In this document: positions 17,980-26,163 of the stretch, one piece after another
How the letters are laid out: every line of letters starts with the position of its first letter
Numbering within the stretch: position 1 is the first letter of the stretch
Source of the DNA: Saccharicrinis fermentans DSM 9555 = JCM 21142
GTDB taxonomy: Bacteria > Bacteroidota > Bacteroidia > Bacteroidales > Marinilabiliaceae
Direction of reading: 5' to 3'
Length of the DNA stretch: 64,000 nucleotides
Assembly: GCF_000517085.1 (NCBI RefSeq)
Contig: NZ_KI912107.1
Coordinates: 5,329,980 to 5,393,979 of the forward strand
Notes under the pieces: generated by a model
Told to the model about the DNA's origin: nothing
Seen by the model: only the letters and a program-made list of their open reading frames with translations
Database searches by the model: none
Translations under genes and position numbers: made by a program

Positions 17980-18669
17980 TTATAGTTTAATTTTTCGGTT
18001 GATTCCTATTTGAAAATCTTGGTCCACACGGGTTTCGCCTAAACAATATGAGCACAATGCAGTAGGCATGGAGAAACGTAGCTTTAAGTTATCGGTGTTT
18101 TCAAATCCCTTGGCTGATGAGGTGAGCGTAGCTAATCTGTCGGCTCCTTGTCCTGTGATGCCATTTATAAATAGTACTTTGCATTTTGAGTTAACTTGCT
18201 GAATTTTGAAGCGGAACACCTCACGCTCGGCTTGAGAAACTAGGTCGCTTTTGGTAACTACTACAATATCTGCCATCTTAACCATGGGGCCTGTTTTTAA
18301 GGGAGTATTAATGCCACTTAGGTTATCCAGCACGCAGATAGCGAGCACTTCTTTTAGATGAGGAGCGCAGCGGTTACATAAACCTGCACTCTCTGTGATG
18401 AGGGTAGAGAACTTGTTTTGTTTTGCCCACGAAAAGCAAGCATCGATATTAGATATAAAGTAATGGTCAGGGCATAAATTACCTGCGAGGCCCGTTTTAG
18501 CTGTAATGCCATTTCTTTGGTATTGTTCTTCGTCAAGAGAACTGATGCAGTCGAACTTAATCACACCACAATGGTTTTTGAAGCCCGGTTGACTTTCGAT
18601 CATCTTTATAATTACCGATGTTTTACCCGAGGACGGTGGTCCTGCTATGGTTATTAGTTTTGTTTTCAT
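17980..18669 (-). CDS. HypB/UreG/CobW-type GTPase with Cys motifs
   Basis: Cytoplasmic P-loop protein of 229 residues in the SIMIBI group. It has a P-loop GPPSSGKTS near residue 10, a conserved acidic Glu in TLITESAG, and a guanine-specificity motif TKSD. These resemble nickel-insertion GTPases HypB and UreG and the CobW family. Cysteines form probable metal sites: CNRC just after the ESAG motif, and CSYC near the C-terminus. HypB/UreG-type proteins deliver metal to enzymes. Here no hydrogenase or urease gene is nearby. Instead the gene sits 4 bases from both the binding-protein homologue and the ABC ATPase. The cargo (Ni, Co, another metal or a cofactor) is not determined. Confidence 0.72.
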   Translation of the reverse strand: MKTKLITIAGPPSSGKTSVIIKMIESQPGFKNHCGVIKFDCISSLDEEQYQRNGITAKTGLAGNLCPDHYFISNIDACFSWAKQNKFSTLITESAGLCNRCAPHLKEVLAICVLDNLSGINTPLKTGPMVKMADIVVVTKSDLVSQAEREVFRFKIQQVNSKCKVLFINGITGQGADRLATLTSSAKGFENTDNLKLRFSMPTALCSYCLGETRVDQDFQIGINRKIKL

Positions 18670-18673
18670 TAGT

Positions 18674-19870
18674 TTATTTTTTGTCCCACTCTTTCATGAA
18701 TTCGGTTCTAATATCTTCTTTAAGTTTTCCTATATCGTATTTGTAGATGAAATCCCAGCCGAGCCATTTAATCATTTTAGGGAAACTACTATTGGGTACC
18801 TTGGGATGCGTGCTTGGAAAGAAACGGTTTTCGAGCATTTCTCCAGTCTCTTGGCTTAAAAGAAAATTCAGAAAATGCTGGTGTTGATTTATCTTATCCT
18901 TTTTTACCAATAAGAATACGGGACTAGCAATGGCTCCGTCGTTGGGCCAAACAATTTTTATATGTTTGTTATTGATGCGCTGAGAGAAAAACCAAGGCAT
19001 GATATAAACAGCGGCTCCTTGTGTATTGGGTTGATTAGCCAGCTTTACCATTTGGGCAGGGTGCAAACCACTTTTAATATTTTGAGCCAGTGTTTTAATT
19101 GAATCCATTCCAGCATCTTTGTAAAAAGGTAGCATTACTGCATTGCAAAAAAAGTCATCTTCGCCACGCATGATGATATCGTTTTTAAAGGAAGGATCTA
19201 GTAGGTCGCTCCATGTTGTAGGTGCTTTTCGATGCCCCAATCTTTCCATATCGACAACTATTACCAGCATATTGGCAGTGTACATGGTAAAATGTTGATG
19301 GGGGTCGGCATATTGTACCTGTTCTAAATACTTATTTAAGGCATTGGCTTGGTAGCTTTCGAAAATACCAGTATGAATAAATCGTTTCATAAAGGGTTCG
19401 TGGAAAAAATTATTTATATCAGAAGCCATGATGATGTCGGGTAATTCGTCGGAGTTGTGTATATTGTCAAGAAGAGGGTAGTAGGATAATTCATGGTTTA
19501 CATTGCCCTCTATTAAATAATTAAAATTCGTAAAAGAGTTAGGGTTGTTTTGAATAAATTTTTCAGTAAATTCTTTGAATGGATTGCGTAAACCACATGG
19601 CAGCATGGCCGAAAAGTGTAAGTTTTCTTGGCGGGTCATGTGGGTTTCTGCATTTTGAAGGGTTTCATTTTGTAATTGATTTAAGGTTTCGATAAATGAT
19701 TCCGCATCTAGGTGATTTGTTTTTAATAGGGTGTTGAGTCGGGTAAAACGACCTATTCGGTTTAAATTTTCTTGTTTAAAGTAATTACCCAATCCGTGCT
19801 TTTCAAATACAGCAATAAACGCCTTGTTCATTTCTGCTATTTGTAATAAATTTTCGCTACCTGTTATCAT
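18674..19870 (-). CDS. Cytoplasmic ABC solute-binding-protein homologue with helical N-terminal domain
   Basis: 398 residues. The first 75 are helical (LLQIAEMNKAFIAVFEKHGL, later SFIETLNQL), resembling DUF1858/ScdA_N domains and the N-terminus of the ATPase two genes downstream. From about residue 90 the sequence follows an iron-type (Fbp/AfuA-like) bilobal solute-binding protein, with TMYTANMLVIVVDMERLG, TWSDLLDPSFKNDIIM, GAAVYIMPWFF and LLSQETGEMLENRFFPSTH. No signal peptide or lipobox is present, so it should stay in the cytoplasm, which is unusual for this fold. It may act as a carrier or chaperone for the imported ligand. Its position, coupled at 4 bases to the GTPase gene, supports this, but the role is inferred. 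Confidence 0.68.
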   Translation of the reverse strand: MITGSENLLQIAEMNKAFIAVFEKHGLGNYFKQENLNRIGRFTRLNTLLKTNHLDAESFIETLNQLQNETLQNAETHMTRQENLHFSAMLPCGLRNPFKEFTEKFIQNNPNSFTNFNYLIEGNVNHELSYYPLLDNIHNSDELPDIIMASDINNFFHEPFMKRFIHTGIFESYQANALNKYLEQVQYADPHQHFTMYTANMLVIVVDMERLGHRKAPTTWSDLLDPSFKNDIIMRGEDDFFCNAVMLPFYKDAGMDSIKTLAQNIKSGLHPAQMVKLANQPNTQGAAVYIMPWFFSQRINNKHIKIVWPNDGAIASPVFLLVKKDKINQHQHFLNFLLSQETGEMLENRFFPSTHPKVPNSSFPKMIKWLGWDFIYKYDIGKLKEDIRTEFMKEWDKK

Positions 19871-19895
19871 AATTTTATATTTTCAGTTGTTAATG

Positions 19896-20672
19896 TTAGC
19901 TTGAAATGCACACTTTGCATGTATGGCCATGTGAACTTTTGGCCTCCACCAGTTCTATATTAGCATTGTATATGTCTGATATGATTTGGCTGTCTATGAT
20001 TTCCTCGGGCTTTCCTGTGGCAGCGATACGACCATCTTTGAGTAATATGACATGGTTGGCATAGTTGATGGCTTGTTCTGGAGAATGGGTATTCATTATG
20101 ATGCCATAACCTTTGTCTCTGAGCCTCTTTGCCATATTCATCACTTTGATGCTATTGCCCATATCTAAATTAGAGGTAGGCTCATCCATCGCTATATATT
20201 TGGGTTGTTGTGCCAGTGCCCTTGCAATCAATACCATTTGTTTTTGACCTCCGCTTAACTTAGAAAAAGTCTGGTGACTTAGTTCTTCTAGGCCTAAAAA
20301 TGCCATACATTGTATAGCCACTTGCTTTGCTTTTTTTGTGGGTTGTCCAAAAAAACCTTTCGTATGGGTTAAATGCCCCATCAATACTACGTCAAAGACA
20401 GTAAATGAGAAAGGAGAACCATGAGCTTGGGGAACATAGCTGATTTCTTTGGCCAATTCATGTTGGGAATACGTGCGTATATTTTTCCCTTCCAGATTTA
20501 AGCTTCCTTTTTGCGGAGGAACTAGTCCCAGTATGGTTTTAAAGAGTGTTGTTTTTCCAACGCCATTTTTGCCTAATATGCATGTGATTTCGCCTTGTTG
20601 AATGGTGGCGTTAATTTGAAAAAGAATTCGTTTTTTCCCATAGCCACATTGTAGGTTGTTCATCTCTATCAT
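19896..20672 (-). CDS. FecE/BtuD-type ABC transporter ATPase
   Basis: Import ATPase for siderophore, heme or cobalamin-type substrates, at the inner face of the cytoplasmic membrane. Walker A is GKNGVGKTT, the Q-loop region SYVPQAHGSPFSF, the signature KLSGGQKQM, Walker B YIAMDEPTSNLD, and the switch His lies in MNTHS. Its 258 residues are typical. The C-terminus ends in His/Cys-containing residues (SSHGHTCKVC), which might bind metal but could be incidental. It is encoded 5 bases after the FecCD permease gene and belongs to the same transporter. Confidence 0.9.
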   Translation of the reverse strand: MIEMNNLQCGYGKKRILFQINATIQQGEITCILGKNGVGKTTLFKTILGLVPPQKGSLNLEGKNIRTYSQHELAKEISYVPQAHGSPFSFTVFDVVLMGHLTHTKGFFGQPTKKAKQVAIQCMAFLGLEELSHQTFSKLSGGQKQMVLIARALAQQPKYIAMDEPTSNLDMGNSIKVMNMAKRLRDKGYGIIMNTHSPEQAINYANHVILLKDGRIAATGKPEEIIDSQIISDIYNANIELVEAKSSHGHTCKVCISS

Positions 20673-20677
20673 AGCTT

Positions 20678-21646
20678 TTATCTTTTACTTGTTTTCATGA
20701 GTATAATTATAAAAAAGGGTGCTCCAATGAGCGAAGTGGTAATACCTAAAGGTATTTCCATGGATGATATACTACGTGAAAAATCATCCACAATCATTAA
20801 AAATGAACTACCAATAAGGAAGGAGGCAGGCAAGAGTACACTATTTTTAGGTCCGATGAGCAAACGTGCTATATGGGGGATTAATAATCCTATCCATCCA
20901 ATAATGCCACTGATACTGACCGCTGAAGCAGTCATTAGCGTGGCGACAGAAATCACCAAAAGGCGAAGCCGATCTACATGTACACCTATGCTTTTAGCCT
21001 CTTCGTCCCCAAAGGATAATACGTCTAGTTTCCATCCAGAAAGGGTTAGGGTGATTAATCCCGGAATGGATATCATGGCGATGTATTTGAGGTCTCCCAT
21101 TTCGATGTCGGTTAATCCGCCCATTAACCAATATACGATGGATGGGAGGGTGTCATATGGATCAGCGATGTATTTTAGTATCGAAATAAGTGCAGTAAAT
21201 ACGGTGGCGACAATCATTCCGGAAAGAATAAGGGTAAGACATTTGTCGTGCTTTTTGCCAGTAGACAGACTGATCATATATACGGCCACAACTGCTATGA
21301 TTCCAAAAATAAATGAAAAGGATTGTGTTGCCAGACTACCTAAAGCTAGCAGTATTGCCAAGGCAGCTCCAAATCCTGCTCCTGCTGATACGCCAAGTAT
21401 AGAAGGCGATACCATGGGGTTCCGAAACATGCCTTGGTAAGCAGCTCCTGTTAAAGAGAGTGTGCCTCCTACCAAGAAAGCCGCCAGTATTCTGGGTAGA
21501 CGAATATCGATATAAATGGTGCTTAACTGTGCTATTGATTCGTTACCTGAAAAGGAATACCGTCCTAAAGTTAATGAGACTGCTGCGATGGCAATGTTCA
21601 ATAATATCAGTATGATAAATAGTAGTGATGAAGGCGCTCGTTTCAT
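20678..21646 (-). CDS. FecCD-family ABC transporter permease
   Basis: Inner-membrane permease with about ten hydrophobic segments. The family motifs include RLPRILAAFLVGGTLSLTGA (TM2-3), GLLIPHIARLLIG and GITTSLIGAPFF near the end. It pairs with the FecE-type ATPase 5 bases downstream and the binding protein upstream. I place the start at the ATG at 21646 (MKRAPSS), directly before the first membrane segment. The frame is also open to an ATG at 21733, adding 29 residues. That extension is encoded by an inserted short repeat element whose left junction retains the likely original ATG-AAA start. Which of the two starts is used cannot be told from sequence. Confidence 0.9.
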   Translation of the reverse strand: MKRAPSSLLFIILILLNIAIAAVSLTLGRYSFSGNESIAQLSTIYIDIRLPRILAAFLVGGTLSLTGAAYQGMFRNPMVSPSILGVSAGAGFGAALAILLALGSLATQSFSFIFGIIAVVAVYMISLSTGKKHDKCLTLILSGMIVATVFTALISILKYIADPYDTLPSIVYWLMGGLTDIEMGDLKYIAMISIPGLITLTLSGWKLDVLSFGDEEAKSIGVHVDRLRLLVISVATLMTASAVSISGIIGWIGLLIPHIARLLIGPKNSVLLPASFLIGSSFLMIVDDFSRSISSMEIPLGITTSLIGAPFFIIILMKTSKR

Positions 21647-21727
21647 ATGTTTATTTTTTTTCAAAGGCCATATGGAACTCGCTGAAGCTACTTGTCTCCC
21701 TGCGTGCGAAACAATTCCCAAGGCTCG
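21645..21727 (-). mobile_element. Short start-codon element, copy A (83 bp)
   Basis: One of four related 83-97 bp elements. On the minus strand it runs from CGAGCCTTGGGAATT to AAACATAT and contains the shared block AGTTCCATATG. TTTC flanks both sides (21641-21644 and 21728-21731 on the plus strand). The element separates the probable original ATG-AAA of the permease from the present start, which is formed by its terminal AT plus GAAA. Unlike the other copies it is open throughout in the permease frame. Confidence 0.7.
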
Positions 21728-21787
21728 TTTCATAGTTTTTTAAAATGTAGGTGAACAAGTTGGTTTGCGACATAAATGGCAGTAATA

Positions 21788-22816
21788 TCAATTTGTATTA
21801 GATGCTTCTAATGTATTTTCTGGCCTAAAGATTAATTCATATTCCGTTTTGTTTAGCTTATACTGGTAAAATAGCTCGTAAAATTCGATAATTTTAGCTC
21901 GGGTGATGGCTGCGGATTGCCCGTAAAAAAGCTGACACATCCAAATGACACCAGGTATCCTGTTGATGGACGGAGGATGATCGAACCAACCCAATGGTTG
22001 CCCCGGTATTTTATACAGCTGTTTTTCTTTCACGGCTTTAATATGAGCCCATTTTTTGCTTTTGCTGATGGTTGTGTATGCATTTTGTTCTCCTCTAAAT
22101 CCTGCACAGAATATGTAGTCCGGATTCCAGAGGATGACTTGTTCCATGTTTACTTTGGCATGTCCTCCTGATGGTAAGTCTATTTGGGCAACATTGGGGA
22201 TGCCTAAGTAACTAAGTACTTCTGTATGCTTAGATCCTGAAGGATCTGTTAGCAAACCGGATGCACCAATGGTATAATAAACTTTCGCGTTTGGTTTTGG
22301 GCTGTTTCTTTTTAGCGAGTCTACATCCTGATATAATTGGTGTAAAAAATGGCTGTATGAAATACTTTTGGGGGTTTTGTTGAGTAATTTTCCTATAAAT
22401 AGATAGGTTTGATCTAAGCGATTAATGGAGAGATCAATCGTGACTATCGGTATGTTTAAACGACGCTCGAGTTTATGTAGCTTTTCTGTTTGAATAGGTT
22501 TACCGTGATATCCGGCTATAATTATTTGGGGCTTGGCAGTCAGCACTTCTTCAATATTGTTCATGTCGATGCCAGGTATTTTTTCGTATTTGTCTGAAAT
22601 AAAATTATATGTTTTTTTGCCTGGAAGTATGCCTTTGGCTACCATTTCATGAGATGCTAGCGGAAAGAGAAGTATGGAGGTTTTTGCATCGTATGGGATG
22701 ATACGTGTGATGTTATCGGGTACATGGATCACCCTTCCGCTCATATCGTTTATTGTTTTGGCATTGATAAGTTGGCCTATAAAAAGGATACCTGTTAGTA
22801 GGATGCTAGCTTTCAT
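21788..22816 (-). CDS. Periplasmic binding protein of the FecB/BtuF type
   Basis: The protein has a signal peptide (MKASILLTGILFIGQLINA). A class III metal-siderophore/cobalamin-type binding fold follows: MSGRVIHVPDNITRIIP, then EEVLTAKPQIIIAGYHG in the first lobe, a long backbone helix, and VILWNPDYIFCAGF with KQLYKIPGQPLGWFDHPPS in the second lobe. The GWFDHPPS-x-NR motif belongs to a subset of these proteins found with metal or siderophore importers. Its 342 residues are usual. The gene lies between the TonB receptor (12 bases) and the permease, and the protein is expected to pass the ligand from the periplasm to the permease. Confidence 0.88.
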   Translation of the reverse strand: MKASILLTGILFIGQLINAKTINDMSGRVIHVPDNITRIIPYDAKTSILLFPLASHEMVAKGILPGKKTYNFISDKYEKIPGIDMNNIEEVLTAKPQIIIAGYHGKPIQTEKLHKLERRLNIPIVTIDLSINRLDQTYLFIGKLLNKTPKSISYSHFLHQLYQDVDSLKRNSPKPNAKVYYTIGASGLLTDPSGSKHTEVLSYLGIPNVAQIDLPSGGHAKVNMEQVILWNPDYIFCAGFRGEQNAYTTISKSKKWAHIKAVKEKQLYKIPGQPLGWFDHPPSINRIPGVIWMCQLFYGQSAAITRAKIIEFYELFYQYKLNKTEYELIFRPENTLEASNTN

Positions 22817-22828
22817 ATATGATTAAAT

Positions 22829-25081
22829 TTAATTTAGATGAAAGGTTAAAAAAAATCTGATGGCTCGCCCTTCTCCAGGTAGGTACGACAAGTAACTGTA
22901 GTACTCTTTGTTAGAGAGGTTATGGGCGCTTATATTGAGTGTTGGCTTAGTGATGATATGTGGAAGTTGCAGTCTGAGTGTCGATCCTAAAATTAAGTAT
23001 GAGGGAGTGGTATATTTCGATTCTCCCAAACGTTGTTGTTCGGAGTAAAATATAGAACGAAGCGCTAATTTGAGTCTTGCCTTATTCTTAATGGTGCAGG
23101 AATAAGCTATTTCTGATTTCATATTCAGGGGTGGCGTGTAATCCAGAGGTGTGCCATCGTCCAATACAGAATTCGAATGGCTCAGGTCGGTTCCATTGAG
23201 GTAGGCCAGACCAACACTTAGGTTGAGGTGATCTGTATTTTTGATGATGTGGTTTAGGTTTAGTACACCACTTACTTCGCCTCCAAAGAGTCGTGTTTTA
23301 CCAATGTTTACATAGGTGTAATTGGTGCCTGGCATACCAGTCACCTCCTCCTTACTAATCATATTGTTCATGTACCAGAAGAAAGGACTGATTTCCATTG
23401 TAAATAATTTTGTTGTGAGTGTATAAGCTATGTCTATACTATGGCAAAATTCGGGTTGTAGCTCCGAATTGCTGTAGAGGATTCCGTTGGATGTATAATT
23501 ATCCGAGTACAATTCGCTGGTTGCAGGCATCCGAAAGGATCGGGCAAGGTTTAGTTTTAGTTTAGTTTTATTGTTTAGTCTGAATTGGCTTGCTATATTG
23601 CCGGTGAGGGCTGATTTACTTGAATTGCGTTCTTCTATTTGTTCTAAACTATAGGCATCTCCCTCGTAAAGAGATCCGTAATTATAACGAATACCCCAAA
23701 GTATTTTTATATTTGGTTTATATTGCCAACTGTGTTCCATAAAAATGCCAGATGTAAAAGACCGGGCATTGTCGCTCACTCTATTGTTGAATTCAAAGGC
23801 TTCGATATAGTCTACTGCGTCTGTAGGGGTGGAGATATGAAATTGGGAAAACTCTCCGCCAGTAGTGATGCGGTATGCCGGACTTACTTTTATATTTCCT
23901 TTTAGAAGAGTTCCATAGTAGTAATCAGAAAAATAGGTTGTCTCGGTGTATGAAAGCATATATGCAGCTGCGGTATAGTAGTTTTTAATGAATTCTCTAC
24001 TTTCGTTGGAATAATAGGCATTGAGTTCAATGTCATTCCAAATGCCTGCTTGTGGCTGTTTGTATTTCAGAGAATAATTATTTGTTTTTTCTTTATGCGT
24101 TTGTACGCGCATGTAATTGGTGCCATTGAATCCAAGGGGTTTGCCCCATGGTCCGCCATCATGCAGGTCGGCTGTGAATGTGAGTTGTTGTAAACGATCG
24201 GATTGATAAGCTGCTGTAAACCATAGTTCTTTGTCGGAATAAAAGCTGTTTTCTGCTACTTTCCCATTGGGGTAGAGAAAGTTGTCAGCATCACGATAAC
24301 GGACGCTGGCTTTAATGCCCAGTTTTCCATTGCTCCATCCACCACAGGTCAATAAGGTTTTTTCGTTATTTATGGTACCGTAACCGACTGTGCATTTTGC
24401 ATCGTAGCCATTCTGAGAGAAGGGTGATTTGTCAATTAGGTTGATAATACCTGCCATGGCAGAGGCTCCATGAACTACCGATGAGGCACCTTTTTCTACC
24501 TCTATGCGTTCAAGATCATATACATTAATGGTATGTGACATGACACCTGCTGTATAGGAACTGAAACGTCGGTTACCATTTCGGAGTATCAAAATTCTTT
24601 TCCCAGATAATCCACGTAAGGTAATGGGAGCTTGATAGCTGGTTTTATTGGTAAAGCCAGGTTTTGTTTGTAAGACCTCATTTATATTTTGTGGGTTTAG
24701 TTGTATTATTTCTTTCTGAAGGGTCGTAAATGCTGATACTGTACTTTTGCTTTCAATTTTACGATCGGTTATTATATCTATCGGTGTAATGCGGTAGGTG
24801 TTTTTTCTTAAACGGACAGTGATTTGGTTTGTGTTATTAGCCAATGAAAGTGTATCTGTATGATATCCTAATGATTGGATATAAATGGTATTTTCATTGG
24901 AGGGTACTTCAAAACTGAAGTACCCCAATGAATCACAATTAGTCCATAATCCCGACGGGGTATATACTGATGCAAATACAGTGTGCCCCCTATCATTTAC
25001 CACAATACCATTTACTTGTTTTTGTGCGAGCATAGGTATACAAGACAAGCAGAGATAGGTAAATAACAAATGTCGGTTCAT
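22829..25081 (-). CDS. TonB-dependent receptor for metal/heme/cofactor uptake
   Basis: Outer-membrane receptor of 750 residues. It has a signal peptide, a short CarboxypepD_reg-like domain (about 20-95), and a plug with NINEVLQTKPG, APITLRGLSGKRILILRNGN and VYDLERIEVEKGASSVVHGA. A 22-strand-type barrel ends in FFLTFHLN. Within the barrel, FRMPATSEL followed by NSEL recalls the FRAP...NPNL region of heme and vitamin receptors, but that region is also present in other TonB receptors. It is encoded directly upstream of a complete binding-protein/permease/ATPase importer, so it supplies the outer-membrane step. The ligand is undetermined: heme, corrinoid and metal chelates are all possible. Confidence 0.9.
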   Translation of the reverse strand: MNRHLLFTYLCLSCIPMLAQKQVNGIVVNDRGHTVFASVYTPSGLWTNCDSLGYFSFEVPSNENTIYIQSLGYHTDTLSLANNTNQITVRLRKNTYRITPIDIITDRKIESKSTVSAFTTLQKEIIQLNPQNINEVLQTKPGFTNKTSYQAPITLRGLSGKRILILRNGNRRFSSYTAGVMSHTINVYDLERIEVEKGASSVVHGASAMAGIINLIDKSPFSQNGYDAKCTVGYGTINNEKTLLTCGGWSNGKLGIKASVRYRDADNFLYPNGKVAENSFYSDKELWFTAAYQSDRLQQLTFTADLHDGGPWGKPLGFNGTNYMRVQTHKEKTNNYSLKYKQPQAGIWNDIELNAYYSNESREFIKNYYTAAAYMLSYTETTYFSDYYYGTLLKGNIKVSPAYRITTGGEFSQFHISTPTDAVDYIEAFEFNNRVSDNARSFTSGIFMEHSWQYKPNIKILWGIRYNYGSLYEGDAYSLEQIEERNSSKSALTGNIASQFRLNNKTKLKLNLARSFRMPATSELYSDNYTSNGILYSNSELQPEFCHSIDIAYTLTTKLFTMEISPFFWYMNNMISKEEVTGMPGTNYTYVNIGKTRLFGGEVSGVLNLNHIIKNTDHLNLSVGLAYLNGTDLSHSNSVLDDGTPLDYTPPLNMKSEIAYSCTIKNKARLKLALRSIFYSEQQRLGESKYTTPSYLILGSTLRLQLPHIITKPTLNISAHNLSNKEYYSYLSYLPGEGRAIRFFLTFHLN

Positions 25082-25126
25082 GAAGTTAGTTATAGAGAAA
25101 GAAAAATTGAATGCGATGAAAAATAT

Positions 25127-25816
25127 TTATTTGTTGATGACCTGCCAGCGTACAAGTGTTTGCTTTTCGTTCGGCTTATCTGGTTTAAATCGTCGTACCA
25201 TAAATTTCACATAAGCACCTTCGATTGTTTTGATAAGATAAACAGCTTGTACTTCTTCTTCTGTTTTTCCTTCTGGAACAACAAGTATATTGCTTCTGAA
25301 TGATTGTCCTATTATGCAGGCATCTAAAGCGGCGGAAAGATTTTCTTGTTCGTAAAATCCTGTTTCTGAATCTTTATAAAGGCTGTAGTCAATGGGAGAT
25401 TCGTAGACTAGCTCACCGGTTATTGCTTCGCTTATGGTTCTTATGGAGTCGAAATAGCTGATCCCTTCGCCTATCTTACATGCCTGTGTTGTGGGGGCGA
25501 GTAAAATAGCGGGCGTTCCTTCGCTTTGCAAGTCTCCATTTTCGCTATAAGAATAGGCCTTCACAGTGTAAAATTTAATGTCGTAAGAAAAGGTGTCTGA
25601 TTCGGTCAAATAGGCATAGTCTAAATCTGTTTCAGTTAGTTCGGACTCGCTGTGCACGAAATCTATTCCTGCCCCCCAGACATTCACTTTAGGATCGCGT
25701 TCTAGATAATATTCTTTTACAGGGTAGTCTCCTTGTGTAATGGGGATTATTGCTTCGTCCTTGTCGCATGAAGACAGTATTACTGCTAGTGTAAAAATTG
25801 ATAACTTAAGTTTCAT
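25127..25816 (-). CDS. HmuY-like lipoprotein
   Basis: The lipobox is VILSSC, with Cys near residue 17. The remaining 210 residues are mainly beta-strand. The segment SYDIKFYTVKAYSYSENGD and the C-terminal AVYLIKTIEGAYVKFMVRRF resemble the repeated strands of HmuY-family heme-binding lipoproteins of Bacteroidota, but the match is by eye and partial. It is the first gene of the uptake locus, 45 bases before the TonB receptor, the position in which HmuY-type proteins are often found. A heme-carrier role is therefore possible but unproven. Confidence 0.5.
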   Translation of the reverse strand: MKLKLSIFTLAVILSSCDKDEAIIPITQGDYPVKEYYLERDPKVNVWGAGIDFVHSESELTETDLDYAYLTESDTFSYDIKFYTVKAYSYSENGDLQSEGTPAILLAPTTQACKIGEGISYFDSIRTISEAITGELVYESPIDYSLYKDSETGFYEQENLSAALDACIIGQSFRSNILVVPEGKTEEEVQAVYLIKTIEGAYVKFMVRRFKPDKPNEKQTLVRWQVINK

Positions 25817-26163
25817 ATGTTTATAGTTTGTTTTTTTACGTTTCTATAATTGTCCTTTTAAGAAATCTTTTCTATGGCATATTTTTTTCTCGAAATACTT
25901 AATTAGTATAACGACGATATACTTTTATCAGATAACGTGCCATTTGAATGTTTATGAGGGGTGCTTTGTTGTAGTGTTTTATTAATCAGTAACTTGTTGA
26001 TTGTCTTGTGTGGTGGGGGACTTATTTGTAGCTTACAAAAATGTAGAATAAATGTATTTTTGCTTACAAAAATGAAGGTATAAGCTTCTACTGTGGAGGT
26101 AACTAGAATCGCCAAAGTAGAAGCTTAGGAATAAAATGGTGTTATGTTCGTGAAATATGGAAT
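25817..26163. promoter_or_regulatory. Leader of the uptake locus: direct repeats and a hairpin
   Basis: 347 bases without a gene. A perfect 11-bp inverted repeat (TAAGCTTCTAC at 26081-26091, GTAGAAGCTTA at 26117-26127, 25-base loop) lies after the DUF6051 gene and could end that transcript. Two copies of GCTTACAAAAATG (26031-26043 and 26062-26074) lie just upstream of the uptake genes and could be operator half-sites. No cobalamin-riboswitch landmarks were seen. The remaining 200 bases before the HmuY-like gene show nothing recognisable. Confidence 0.35.

Noticed and set aside
16971-18669. Nickel-enzyme maturation genes (hypB/ureG proper)
   Set aside because: No hydrogenase or urease structural or accessory genes occur nearby and the Cys motifs differ from both families, so specific names were not used.
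25903-26115. 70-residue open frame on the minus strand in the uptake-operon leader
   Set aside because: It overlaps the hairpin and both direct repeats, has low-complexity composition and no recognisable motif or start context, so it is probably chance.
25817-26163. Cobalamin riboswitch upstream of the importer
   Set aside because: The B12-box-like core and flanking conserved blocks were looked for on the minus strand and not found.
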